Source: an uncultured Prevotella sp.
GTDB lineage: Bacteria > Bacteroidota > Bacteroidia > Bacteroidales > Bacteroidaceae
Length of the DNA stretch: 64,000 nt
Direction: 5' to 3'
NCBI RefSeq assembly: GCF_937863835.1
Contig: NZ_CALMHT010000111.1
Span: 1 to 64,000 of the forward strand
Shown here: positions 26,384-34,745 of the stretch, piece after piece
Layout: each line of letters opens with the position of its first letter
Position numbering within the stretch: the stretch's first letter is position 1
The notes under the pieces: generated by a model
Databases searched by the model: none
Told to the model about the DNA's origin: nothing
The model's input: only the letters and a program-made list of their open reading frames with translations
Position numbers and translations under genes: made by a program

Positions 26384-26664
26384 TGCTTTTCTAAGCTTTT
26401 CAAGTTCGGTATCTTTGTTTGTTTCTATATATAAATGAAGTTTCTTTTACTCTACAAAGATAGCGAAAAAACGCGACATACGCAAGCTTTTTTGGACGTA
26501 TTTAATAACGTAAAATGTTAAATATCAACAGGTTGAAAATAATGATGAATATTTTAAGCGCATTTAATAGAAAGTTTTGAGCACCCTACCTTCAAGGCAA
26601 ATTTTCTCGCACGACGGGGATTGTATCTTACTGGTCATGAATTGAAGAAGAACAAAATGTATCT

Positions 26665-27048
26665 TTATTTGAAAAGATCATCAATCTCCTTCATTTCATC
26701 CTCATCAAACCATTTGGACAGTTTGGATTTTGCCTTTTCCTTGACATCCTCGGATACATCTCCCCATACCTTCTTCAGTACATAAACAAGGACGGCGAGG
26801 TCGTCGGTAAGTCCGACGATAGGAATGGCATCAGGAATGGCATCGATAGGACTGATCAGGAAACCCAATGCGGCAATGATGATCGCTTTGTCTTTTGTGG
26901 ATACCTGGTTGCTCTGCAACGTATAGAACAGGATTAGGGCGGCATAAACTAACTTGGCACCTGCCATCTTCGCTATCTTCGCTATTTTGTCGATAAATCC
27001 ATTCGCAGTAAACTTACTGGCATAAGACATAAAATCGGGTAATTCCAT
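26665..27048 (-). CDS. DUF1232 (YkvA-like) membrane protein
   Basis: This 127-residue protein has two hydrophobic segments, KLVYAALILFYTL and AIIIAALGFLISPIDAIPD. The second contains the DUF1232 hallmark (ISPIDAIPDAIPIVGLTDD). The C-terminus is a charged helix (KAKSKLSKWFDEDEMKEIDDL). The family is widespread in bacteria with no settled function. It is transcribed from its own AT-rich promoter; a TAATTTTG box on the minus strand near 27080 fits the -7 consensus. Its end is 47 bp from the IS right end. Confidence 0.85.
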   Translation of the reverse strand: MELPDFMSYASKFTANGFIDKIAKIAKMAGAKLVYAALILFYTLQSNQVSTKDKAIIIAALGFLISPIDAIPDAIPIVGLTDDLAVLVYVLKKVWGDVSEDVKEKAKSKLSKWFDEDEMKEIDDLFK

Positions 27049-27092
27049 ATAGTATTTTATTTAATTATACATTATGGATGCAAAATTACAAA

Positions 27093-27130
27093 AAAATCCC
27101 CGTCATTACAAATAAATGACGGGGATTTTT
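27093..27130 (-). terminator. Rho-independent terminator of the OmpA-family gene
   Basis: A long perfect stem (AAAATCCCCGTCATT against AATGACGGGGATTTT, 7-base loop) with A and T runs on both sides lies 29 bp after the stop of the OmpA-family gene. It would work in both directions. Confidence 0.85.
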
Positions 27131-27158
27131 ATATTTTGATTACTTAAATAATCTCAGA

Positions 27159-28313
27159 TTATTTTGTTTCGTCGTTGAAAGTTGCAACACGGTTGAACTC
27201 AACTTCGTCGAACAATTTGTCTGTTGCACCAAGACCTTCTGTTGAGATACGGTCTGCAGCAATCTTGTATTTCTTAACAAGAGCGTCTTTAACGACAGCA
27301 GCACGAGCCTCAGAAAGTTTCTGATTGATTTCCTTAGAACCCTCTGGTGAAGCATAACCGCTAACCTTTACTTTAGCATCTTTGTGAGCTTTCAGATAGT
27401 TGGCGATCATAGAAACACTAGCATACTGTGCAGGATCGATAACGCTCTTACCTTGACGGAAGATGACTGTAGGTTGCAGGTTGGCAACAGCTGTCTTAGG
27501 AGCTGGCTTGTTCATGCACTCGTTGAGCTGGTTCTGAAGATCTGCAATAGTCTTGTCTTTAGCAGACAGCTGAGCGTCTTTGTCAGAGTTAGCGTTGCGA
27601 AGATCGTTGATCTTAGCGTTCAGACCATCGATTTCAGCCTGGTCGCGAAGTGTAGCGATTGTGAAGTTGTGAGTACCGTTAGAGTTCTTGAACTTGTAAA
27701 CGACACCTGCGTTCAACTGAACGAAAGATTTGTTGATGTTGTACTGGATGCCCTCATAACCATTACCGTTCAGGAAATAGTTGATAGATGGCTCAACATA
27801 AACCTGCCATGCTTTTGATTTACCAAAGTTGTATGCGAAGTCGATACCAGCCTTAGATGTCATAGCATTGATGTTCTTTGGGAAAGCACCTGTATTTCCT
27901 TCGTAGTTGTTCTTGTTACCGAACATGTGAGCCCATCCAAAACCGTAAACGGCAGTTACTTCGAATGCGCGTGGCTCACCTTTGTAACCACCAAACCAAT
28001 TGCTCAGGTTGACAGTTCCGAGAACTGATGAAATCATTGAGTTAACGAATGTACCTGTTAAAGCTAAAGGTTTGTTGTTGAAGTATACATTACTTTCAAG
28101 AGCAAGACCAAATACAGGAGTAAAGTTACGACCAATGCGGATACCTGCATTTGTACGTAAGTTTTTCATCCAAGAACTGTGAGTAGTCTGTGTAGCTAGT
28201 CCACCGTTAATGCCGATGTAGAAGTTATCAAATGTTTTGCTTTCTGTAACAGTCTGAGCTGAAACTGAAGCTGTCATTGCAATTGCAGCAATAAATAAAA
28301 CAAACTTTTTCAT
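27159..28313 (-). CDS. OmpA-family outer-membrane porin
   Basis: This 384-residue protein has a signal peptide (1-19, ending SVSAQ), an N-terminal eight-strand-type barrel (about 28-215), a short coiled-coil linker (LRDQAEIDGLNAKINDLRNA and KDKTIADLQNQLNEC), and a C-terminal peptidoglycan-binding OmpA domain (about 275-384) with KVKVSGYASPEG and ISTEGLGATD. It anchors the outer membrane to the wall and is usually abundant. Upstream on the minus strand, TTTG and TACTTTG about 21 bp apart in 28359-28410 give a good promoter with a 5' leader near 50 bases. Codon use is strongly biased to a few codons, as expected for high expression. Confidence 0.93.
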   Translation of the reverse strand: MKKFVLFIAAIAMTASVSAQTVTESKTFDNFYIGINGGLATQTTHSSWMKNLRTNAGIRIGRNFTPVFGLALESNVYFNNKPLALTGTFVNSMISSVLGTVNLSNWFGGYKGEPRAFEVTAVYGFGWAHMFGNKNNYEGNTGAFPKNINAMTSKAGIDFAYNFGKSKAWQVYVEPSINYFLNGNGYEGIQYNINKSFVQLNAGVVYKFKNSNGTHNFTIATLRDQAEIDGLNAKINDLRNANSDKDAQLSAKDKTIADLQNQLNECMNKPAPKTAVANLQPTVIFRQGKSVIDPAQYASVSMIANYLKAHKDAKVKVSGYASPEGSKEINQKLSEARAAVVKDALVKKYKIAADRISTEGLGATDKLFDEVEFNRVATFNDETK

Positions 28314-28497
28314 TTCTTTCCAAATTTAATTAGTTATTAATAAATGTTATCTCTAATCGGGGTGCAAAGTAATAAAAAAACTCTGAAACGACCAAAGTTT
28401 TTTGAATAAATGTTATGTTATAGAACATTTTTCTCGCCTTTTATATTAAAAATTCTTTATAATAACCCCATTTTTAGTGCAGACAATGCTTTTTTAG

Positions 28498-28505
28498 TAA
28501 ATTTG
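28498..28505 (+). promoter_or_regulatory. -7 box (TAAATTTG) directly before cobU
   Basis: TAAATTTG fits TAnnTTTG but ends only 5 bp before the cobU ATG at 28511. If it is the promoter, the transcript would start at or next to the ATG and be leaderless. I see no cobalamin riboswitch in 28314-28510. Confidence 0.5.
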
Positions 28506-28510
28506 CATTT

Positions 28511-29038
28511 ATGAAAAGAGTAATTCTTATTACAGGCGGTCAAAGATCAGGGAAAAGTTCTTATGCCGAACAACTGGCTCTGAGGTTGAATCCGAATCCT
28601 GTATATCTCGCTACAGCACATATCTGGGATGAAGAATTCAGACAGAGGGTATTGATTCACCAACAGCGGCGCGGTACCAACTGGACGAATATAGAGGAAG
28701 AGAAATATCTGAGTCGGCATGATTTGCGGGGGAAGGTGGTGGTGATAGACTGTATTACATTATGGTGTACCAATTTTTTCTTCAACCGTAATGATGCGGA
28801 ATGGAACCAGCCGACGGTGGATGAGGCGCTGACAGCCATCAAGAAAGAATTCGACGCGTTCACCTCTCAGGATGCCACCTTCATATTCGTGACCAACGAG
28901 ATAGGGAGCGGCGGCGTGAGCGATAATCTGATACAGCGGCGGTTTACAGATTTGGAGGGATGGATGAACCAATATGTGGCCGGCAAGGCGGACGAGGTGC
29001 TGCTGATGGTGAGCGGTATACCTGTGAAGATCAAATGA
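28511..29038 (+). CDS. cobU: Adenosylcobinamide kinase / adenosylcobinamide-phosphate guanylyltransferase
   Basis: The 175-residue cytoplasmic enzyme phosphorylates adenosylcobinamide and attaches GMP in the late steps of B12 assembly. The P-loop GGQRSGKSSYAEQLA (residues 9-23), YLATAHIWDEEFRQRV and VVVIDCITLWCTN are family hallmarks, as is FVTNEIGSGGVSDN near the end. It opens a cobU-cobT-cobS-cobC run. Early corrin-ring genes are absent from the window, so this set may serve salvage of imported cobinamide. Confidence 0.95.
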   Translation: MKRVILITGGQRSGKSSYAEQLALRLNPNPVYLATAHIWDEEFRQRVLIHQQRRGTNWTNIEEEKYLSRHDLRGKVVVIDCITLWCTNFFFNRNDAEWNQPTVDEALTAIKKEFDAFTSQDATFIFVTNEIGSGGVSDNLIQRRFTDLEGWMNQYVAGKADEVLLMVSGIPVKIK

Positions 29039-29071
29039 AATGAAATACATGTATAGTTAAAATGATATCTT

Positions 29072-30118
29072 ATGAAAAAGTTTAGAATTAAAAGTCCTGA
29101 TGCGACATGGAGAGATGCCATTCGGGAGAAAATAGACGACTTGAACAAACCGAAAGGTTCGTTGGGAAGGCTGGAGAGTCTTGCCTTGCAGATTTGTCTG
29201 ATAGAACAGAAACAGCAACCGACACTGCATCATCCGTGCCATCTTCTGTTCGGTGCCGACCATGGCATCGAGAAGGAGGGCGTGAGTGTGTCGCCAAGGG
29301 AAATCACCTGGCAACAGATGATCAACTTCACAAAAGGCGGCGGCGGGGTGAATATGTTTTGCCGACAGCATGGTTTTAAACTGTCCATCGTGGATGTGGG
29401 CGTGGACCATGACCTGTCGGCATACCCTGATATCATCAACCGTAAGATAGCCCGGGGAACCGCAGATTTCCTGACGGGACCGGCGATGACCGCAGAACAG
29501 TATTCGAAGGCGATCAATATCGGTACGTCAATGGTTGACGATTGTTTCAACGAGGGTTGTGATGTGCTGAGTATCGGTGAGATGGGTATCGCCAATACTT
29601 CTCCGTCGAGTGTCTGGATGAGTGTGTTCGGTAATATTCCGCTCGATGAATGCATCGGTGCCGGTGCGGGACTCGACGATCGGGGTATCGCGCATAAAAA
29701 AGAGGTGCTGGGAAAGGCTCTGGACCGCTTCAGGGAGAAGTATCCTCAGGCTGATACCGAAACTGTGATCAAATACTTCGGCGGTTTCGAGATGGTCGCC
29801 GCCATCGGGGCCATGCTCCGGGCTGCCGAGTTACACCTTATTATATTAGTGGACGGATATATCATGAGCGCCTGTATGCTGGCCGCCAGTCGACTGTATC
29901 CGTCGGTCCTCGATTATGCCGTGTTCGGTCATTGCGGTGACGAACCGGGACATCGGAAGATGCTCGAACTGATGCATGCCGAACCGTTGCTGAACCTCGG
30001 TCTGAGACTGGGAGAGGGTACCGGTGCCCTGTGTGCTTTCCCGATACTGGACAGTGCCGTGAGGATGATGAACGAAATGAACAACTTTGAAAATGCGAAT
30101 ATCACTAAGTACTTCTAA
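29072..30118 (+). CDS. cobT: Nicotinate-nucleotide--dimethylbenzimidazole phosphoribosyltransferase
   Basis: The 348-residue enzyme makes alpha-ribazole phosphate, the lower-ligand precursor of B12. Motifs are LNKPKGSLGRLESLALQ, FGADHGIEKEGVSVSPREIT, GEMGIANTSPSS and the C-terminal GEGTGA with the catalytic Glu (LRLGEGTGALCAFPIL). Length is standard. It lies 33 bp after cobU and overlaps the cobS start. Confidence 0.95.
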   Translation: MKKFRIKSPDATWRDAIREKIDDLNKPKGSLGRLESLALQICLIEQKQQPTLHHPCHLLFGADHGIEKEGVSVSPREITWQQMINFTKGGGGVNMFCRQHGFKLSIVDVGVDHDLSAYPDIINRKIARGTADFLTGPAMTAEQYSKAINIGTSMVDDCFNEGCDVLSIGEMGIANTSPSSVWMSVFGNIPLDECIGAGAGLDDRGIAHKKEVLGKALDRFREKYPQADTETVIKYFGGFEMVAAIGAMLRAAELHLIILVDGYIMSACMLAASRLYPSVLDYAVFGHCGDEPGHRKMLELMHAEPLLNLGLRLGEGTGALCAFPILDSAVRMMNEMNNFENANITKYF

Positions 30119-30920
30119 ATGGTATGACAATATCTGGGCGGCGCTGATCTTCTTCACGCGACTGCCTTTCTGGCGACTGCATCAACCGCCGAAGGAATGT
30201 TTCCGGACGGTGGTGGAACATTGGCCGCTTGCGGGTTGGTTGACAGGTGGAATCATGGCCGCCGTACTGTATTTCTCCAGTATGGTGTTCCCGCATTCCA
30301 TCGCGGTACTGCTCGCCATCGCTTCGCGACTGCTCGTCACGGGGGCTCTGCACGAGGACGGTCTGACCGACTTCTTCGACGGGTTCGGCGGCGGTGGTAA
30401 CGACCGGCAACGTATACTCGACATCATGAAAGATTCGCGCATCGGTACGTACGGTGTCATCGGCATCGTGATGTACGGACTGCTGTTGTATTTTTCTCTC
30501 TCATATATGCCCGTCAGGATGGCTGCTTTTGTCATCATCGCCGCAGACCCGTTTGCCAAGATGGTGGCGGGACAGATCATTATGATGATGCCTTATGCCC
30601 GGATAGAAGAGGAATCGAAAGCCAAGGTGGTGTACCGCAACATCAATATCAGGGCGGGGATAGGACTGGCCGTACAGGGAATGCTGCCGTGTGCGCTCCT
30701 GACGTATATGTTCCCGTCGTTTGTGCTGGTCAACTGGCAATGGATCGTGTTCGCGCCGTGTCTGGTGATGTACTTCCTGTATCTGATGATATGGCGGAAG
30801 TTGCGCGGTTATACGGGCGACTGCTGCGGAGCCCTGTTCCTGTTGATAGAACTGACTTTCTATATGACGGTGGTGGTGCTACTGTACATGAATCAAAACA
30901 TTGACATACCATGGAAGTAG
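30093..30920 (+). CDS. cobS: Adenosylcobinamide-GDP ribazoletransferase (cobalamin synthase)
   Basis: I use the ATG at 30093 (MRISLSTSKWYDNIW); the TTG at 30087 is also in frame. The 275-residue inner-membrane enzyme joins adenosylcobinamide-GDP with alpha-ribazole to finish the coenzyme. It has FFTRLPFWR, the acidic HEDGLTDFFDGFGGG motif that binds metal, DSRIGTYGV and several transmembrane helices (LLLYFSLSYMPVRMAAFVII and others). It overlaps cobT by 26 bp and cobC by 10 bp, indicating tight coupling. Confidence 0.94.
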   Translation: MRISLSTSKWYDNIWAALIFFTRLPFWRLHQPPKECFRTVVEHWPLAGWLTGGIMAAVLYFSSMVFPHSIAVLLAIASRLLVTGALHEDGLTDFFDGFGGGGNDRQRILDIMKDSRIGTYGVIGIVMYGLLLYFSLSYMPVRMAAFVIIAADPFAKMVAGQIIMMMPYARIEEESKAKVVYRNINIRAGIGLAVQGMLPCALLTYMFPSFVLVNWQWIVFAPCLVMYFLYLMIWRKLRGYTGDCCGALFLLIELTFYMTVVVLLYMNQNIDIPWK

Positions 30921-31444
30921 TATTGATAAGACATACAAGGACGGGCGTACCCAAGGGAACCTGTTACGGATGGAGCGATGTGCCTCTGGCTGCATCGTTC
31001 GAAGAAGAGGCCGCCAGGACCAAAGAGAATCTGGAGAAGTTGGGCACCGACTTCGACCAAGTATACTCGTCGCCCCTTTCACGGGCTACCCGGTTGGCAG
31101 CCTACTGCGGTTATGCGGATGCGGAAAGGGACGAACGGTTGAAAGAGATGAATATGGGTGACTGGGAGATGCAGAAGTATGACGAGATCAAGGACGATGC
31201 CCTGCAGATGTGGTACAAAGACTACATGCACCTGACAGCCACCAACGGGGAAAGTTTCCCGATATTATATGCGCGCGTGGCGGATTTTCTGGATGACCTG
31301 AAAAGTAAACCGTACCGGCGTGTGGCGATATTCGCCCACGGCGGTGTACTGATATGTGCCGGCATTTACGGAAAACTGTTTTCGGAAACCGACTGTTTCA
31401 GACACCTGACGGATTACGGTGGCATAGAGACCATCCATATCTGA
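30911..31444 (+). CDS. cobC: Alpha-ribazole phosphatase (histidine phosphatase family)
   Basis: The 177-residue enzyme has the histidine phosphatase opening VLIRHTRT (catalytic His8), YSSPLSRATRLA and the late FAHGGVL with the second catalytic His. In this cob operon it would dephosphorylate alpha-ribazole phosphate before or after the CobS step. It overlaps cobS by 10 bp. Its stop lies only 10 bp from the stop of the convergent trpA, with no terminator between them. Confidence 0.9.
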   Translation: MEVVLIRHTRTGVPKGTCYGWSDVPLAASFEEEAARTKENLEKLGTDFDQVYSSPLSRATRLAAYCGYADAERDERLKEMNMGDWEMQKYDEIKDDALQMWYKDYMHLTATNGESFPILYARVADFLDDLKSKPYRRVAIFAHGGVLICAGIYGKLFSETDCFRHLTDYGGIETIHI

Positions 31445-31454
31445 CCCCGGGACG

Positions 31455-32231
31455 TTATCGCTTCAGTGCGTCGAACAGTTTATCGAGCGCTTCATCTGCA
31501 TCTTTGCTCTCTTCGAGCAGGGTGACAAACTTACTTCCGATAATGGCGCCTGCGGCATTGTTCTGAGCGCTCTCCAACGTCTGTTTGTTGGATATTCCAA
31601 AACCGATCATGCGCGGATGTTTCAGGTTCATGGCGTTGATACGATGGAAATATTCCTGTTTGGCTTCATCAAAACTCTTCTGGGCTCCCGTGATGGCCGC
31701 CGACGATACCATATAGATGAAACCGTCTGTGTTGTCATCGATGAAGTGGATGCGCTCCTCGGATGTCTCGGGGGTGATGAGCATGATGATGCGGATATCA
31801 TACCGGTCGGCAATCGGTTTTACGGTCTCCTGATAATCCTTGAAAGGGAGGTCGGGGATGATGGCTCCCGATACACCTGAATCCACACAACTCTTACAGA
31901 ACTCTTCGATGCCATACTGCATGATGACGTTGAGATAACCCATGAGAATGAGCGGTATCTTCACTTCTTCCTTGATGGTCTTCAGTTGACCGAAAATCTT
32001 CTTCAGGGTGATACCGTTGCGGAGCGCTTTGGTGGCGGCACTCTGGATGACAGGACCGTCGGCCATAGGGTCGGAAAAGGGAACACCTACCTCGACCATC
32101 TTAATGCCGCGGCGCTCCATGGTACGGATAACGTCTACTGTGCCGTCGAGTGTGGGCGTTCCGGCGCAGAAATAGAGTGACAGGAACTTCTCGTTTCCTC
32201 TTTCTGCAAATAGTTTATTAATCTTATTCAT
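31455..32231 (-). CDS. trpA: Tryptophan synthase alpha subunit
   Basis: I start at the ATG at 32231 (MNKINKLFAERGNEKFLSLY); a longer open frame upstream is only out-of-phase trpF. The 258-residue TIM barrel cleaves indole-3-glycerol phosphate to indole. EVGVPFSDPMADGPVIQ carries the catalytic Glu and Asp region, and IPDLPFKDY and GFGISNKQTL bind phosphate. It is the last gene of the trp operon, 5 bp after trpF. No clear terminator follows before the convergent cobC. Confidence 0.95.
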   Translation of the reverse strand: MNKINKLFAERGNEKFLSLYFCAGTPTLDGTVDVIRTMERRGIKMVEVGVPFSDPMADGPVIQSAATKALRNGITLKKIFGQLKTIKEEVKIPLILMGYLNVIMQYGIEEFCKSCVDSGVSGAIIPDLPFKDYQETVKPIADRYDIRIIMLITPETSEERIHFIDDNTDGFIYMVSSAAITGAQKSFDEAKQEYFHRINAMNLKHPRMIGFGISNKQTLESAQNNAAGAIIGSKFVTLLEESKDADEALDKLFDALKR

Positions 32232-32236
32232 ATCGT

Positions 32237-32917
32237 TTATTTTTTTATTTCTGTTATAAATTTTTTCAGCGCCTCCACATCCTTGAATGCCGGGGACGTT
32301 TCGAATTTGGAATTCAGGTCGATGCCTGCACACCGGGGATGATGAAAACTTTTTACGTATCCGGCATCTTTGGGACCGATGCCTCCGCTGAGGATGAAAG
32401 GTTTGTCGCCGTCGTACCGCTGCAGCATATCCCAGTCGAAATGTCTGCCACTGCCACCTACGGTCGGACATTGGGTGTCGAACAGAAAATAGTCGACATC
32501 ATCCGCATAAGTTTTGTAACCGTCGATATCTTCGGGTTTGTTGACGCTGATGGCCTTGATGATGCGGATGCCGGGACGAATATCGGGGTCGATTGTCCGG
32601 CGCAGGTTGCGTATCAGGGTAGGTGTCTCACTGCCATGCAACTGGATGATATCCAGATCGTAATTGACGACACGGGTAATGATGTTCTGTGGCGTGTCGT
32701 CGACGAAAACACCCACTTTCTGAAAAGAACGCTGTGTGCGGGGGGCGATGCGGTCGTCTGCCGTCGCCCGGTCGGGCAACAGTCCTGACAGTGACGGAAC
32801 CATCGTGACATACCTGCTTGACTTGGGGTAGAAAATCATGCCGATCCAGTCGACACCGAGCTGGACGACTTCCTTGATATTCGCGCTGTCGCGCATTCCA
32901 CATACTTTTATAATCAT
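32237..32917 (-). CDS. trpF: Phosphoribosylanthranilate isomerase
   Basis: The 226-residue TIM barrel isomerises phosphoribosylanthranilate. The opening IIKVCGMRDSANI holds the catalytic Cys, LDIIQLHGSETP is the central strand, and VDYFLFDTQCPTVGGSG with the catalytic Asp and ILSGGIGPKDA complete the active site. It lies 1 bp after trpC and 5 bp before trpA. Confidence 0.95.
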   Translation of the reverse strand: MIIKVCGMRDSANIKEVVQLGVDWIGMIFYPKSSRYVTMVPSLSGLLPDRATADDRIAPRTQRSFQKVGVFVDDTPQNIITRVVNYDLDIIQLHGSETPTLIRNLRRTIDPDIRPGIRIIKAISVNKPEDIDGYKTYADDVDYFLFDTQCPTVGGSGRHFDWDMLQRYDGDKPFILSGGIGPKDAGYVKSFHHPRCAGIDLNSKFETSPAFKDVEALKKFITEIKK

Positions 32918-32918
32918 C

Positions 32919-33719
32919 TTAGTGTTGTATTAGGGTGATAAAATCATTGAGTGCTGCCCCGGGGTCATCGGTCTTCATGAAGTTTTCGCCGATGAGGAAA
33001 CCGTTGAAACCTGCCGACTTCAACTGCTTCACGCTGTCGGGATGACTGATTCCGCTTTCGCTCACTTTGCAGGCATCGGCGGGCAACAGTGACGACAGAC
33101 GGAAAGAATTCTGAATGTCGGTGACGAAGGTGCCCAGATTGCGGTTGTTGATACCATACATGTCCGGTTCGAGGGAGGCATACTCCAGTTCTTCCTCGGA
33201 ATGCATCTCCAGAAGCACTTCCATGCCCAACTGGTGTGCCGTGTGCATGAGCGACCGGCATTCGGTCTTTTTCAGATCGGCAGCAATCAGCAGAATCGCC
33301 GACGCACCGCAGTGGCGGGCCTGAAAAATCTGATATTCGTCGATGATGAAGTTCTTGTAAAGAATAGGTATCGTGACACCCGACTTCCGCGCGTCGGTGA
33401 TAAACCGGTCGTTGCCGCCGAAGTATTTCTCGTCGGTGAGGATACTGATGGCCGAGGCACCGTTGTGCTGATAACTGAGTGGTATGATGTCCGGTCGACC
33501 GTCTTCTTTGATCCATCCTTTGGAAGGCGAACGGCGTTTGAACTCGGAGATGATGCCGGTAGGCGAGAGGGTAAGCGCTTCGCTCATAGACGGGACCGGT
33601 TGGTTCTGATCCAGTATCTGTTCAACCTGTCGGTGGATGTCATGTTCGGATACCACCTGTTTGAATCTGTCGACTTCGATACGTTTCCACGCCACGATTT
33701 CTTCTAGAACATCTTTCAT
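32919..33719 (-). CDS. trpC: Indole-3-glycerol phosphate synthase
   Basis: The 266-residue TIM barrel closes the indole ring. Hallmarks are IISEFKRRSPSKGWI with the catalytic Lys, SILTDEKYFGG, ILYKNFIIDEYQI, DMYGINNRNLGTF and VSESGISHPDSV. It is separate from trpF, unlike the E. coli fusion. It lies 11 bp after trpD. Confidence 0.95.
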   Translation of the reverse strand: MKDVLEEIVAWKRIEVDRFKQVVSEHDIHRQVEQILDQNQPVPSMSEALTLSPTGIISEFKRRSPSKGWIKEDGRPDIIPLSYQHNGASAISILTDEKYFGGNDRFITDARKSGVTIPILYKNFIIDEYQIFQARHCGASAILLIAADLKKTECRSLMHTAHQLGMEVLLEMHSEEELEYASLEPDMYGINNRNLGTFVTDIQNSFRLSSLLPADACKVSESGISHPDSVKQLKSAGFNGFLIGENFMKTDDPGAALNDFITLIQH

Positions 33720-33730
33720 CCCGATATGAT

Positions 33731-34738
33731 TTATGAGTTGAGTGCAATAAATTTATTCAACGTCCGAAGGGCGGCGCCGCTCTCGATACTCTCTTTGGCG
33801 ATGGCCACGCATTCTTCGATGCTCTTCGTCTGGTCCATAATCTGGATGGCGAACGCGGCATTGGCGATGACCACTTCCTTATGGTCTATCTTGGATGTGT
33901 TCTCCAATACACTGTCGAATATCTTGGCTGCTTCCTCTTTGGTCTTTCCTCCTTCGAGGTCTTTGGCATCAGCGATGTTCAGACCGATATCACCAGGCTT
34001 GAACAGTTTCTCGTAGTTGTTGGTGGTTACCTTGAAGTCGCTCGTCAGGGATATCTCGTCGTAACCGTCGATGCTGGTCTCGATACCGTAGTCGATACCC
34101 AATTTCTGATAGACGGCATTGTAGAGGCGCATCTGGTTGAGGTTGGCTACACCGAGCAACTGGCACTTAGGTTGTGAAGGGTTGACGATAGGACCGAGGA
34201 GGTTGAAACAGGTAGGAAACTGCAATGCTTTGCGGATAGGACCGACAAACTTCATCGCTTTGGCGAACAGTTGGGCATGCAGGTAAACGATGTTGCACTC
34301 GTCCATGGAACGGTTCAACTTATCCAGGTCGGCTGTAAACTTGACACCGTGGGCTTCGATCACATTGGAAGCGCCGCTGACGGAAGTGGCGGCATAGTTG
34401 CCGTGTTTTGCCACTTTGTATCCCGCACCGGCAACAACAAAACAGGCGCAGGTGGAGATGTTGAACGTGTTCTTCTGGTCACCGCCCGTTCCAACGATGT
34501 CTATATATTTGGGTGCGTCCAACGGGACAGGTACACCCGTTTCGAGTATACCGTCACGGAAACCGAGCAGTTCATCGACGGTGATGCCGCGCATCTGGAG
34601 TGCCGTCAGCAATGCCACAATCTGTTCCTGCGGATATTCTTCCTTGGTAATACCGATCAGTATTCCCTTTGTCTCTTCACGTGTCAGTTCATCCTGAGCC
34701 AGTACACGTGCCAATATTGATTTCATTGAGTTCATCAT
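33731..34738 (-). CDS. trpD: Anthranilate phosphoribosyltransferase
   Basis: The 335-residue enzyme transfers phosphoribose from PRPP to anthranilate. It contains DIVGTGGDQKNTFNIST (PRPP loop), KHGNYAATSVSGASNVIEAHG and LGPIVNPSQPKCQLLGV. The start at 34738 (MMNSMKSIL) could instead be Met5 at 34726. It is 7 bp downstream of the cupin gene that separates it from trpG. Confidence 0.94.
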   Translation of the reverse strand: MMNSMKSILARVLAQDELTREETKGILIGITKEEYPQEQIVALLTALQMRGITVDELLGFRDGILETGVPVPLDAPKYIDIVGTGGDQKNTFNISTCACFVVAGAGYKVAKHGNYAATSVSGASNVIEAHGVKFTADLDKLNRSMDECNIVYLHAQLFAKAMKFVGPIRKALQFPTCFNLLGPIVNPSQPKCQLLGVANLNQMRLYNAVYQKLGIDYGIETSIDGYDEISLTSDFKVTTNNYEKLFKPGDIGLNIADAKDLEGGKTKEEAAKIFDSVLENTSKIDHKEVVIANAAFAIQIMDQTKSIEECVAIAKESIESGAALRTLNKFIALNS

Positions 34739-34745
34739 ATATTTT

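Larger units (their letters stand above)
24872..26617. mobile_element. Insertion sequence with two-part transposase (family not assigned)
   Basis: Inner inverted repeats are perfect over 24 bp: 24939-24962 (core GGTAGGGTGCTCAAAAC) and its complement at 26569-26592. The right end continues outward through TTGCCTTGAA-type sequence to a GCACGACGG complement at 26609-26617. The left end has the same blocks (CCGTCGTGC at 24872-24880 and TTTGCCTTGAA near 24909-24919) but interrupted by about 20 extra bases in two places. So the outer ends match in blocks, not continuously. I find no target-site duplication. The element sits about 110 bp after tRNA-Cys and carries two overlapping minus-strand frames. 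Confidence 0.8.

Noticed and set aside
28314..28510. Cobalamin riboswitch before cobU
   Set aside because: I looked for the conserved B12-box and stem pattern and found only AT-rich DNA with promoter elements.
32232..32471. N-terminal extension of trpA
   Set aside because: The added 80 residues are Arg-rich out-of-phase trpF sequence; the real start is the ATG at 32231.
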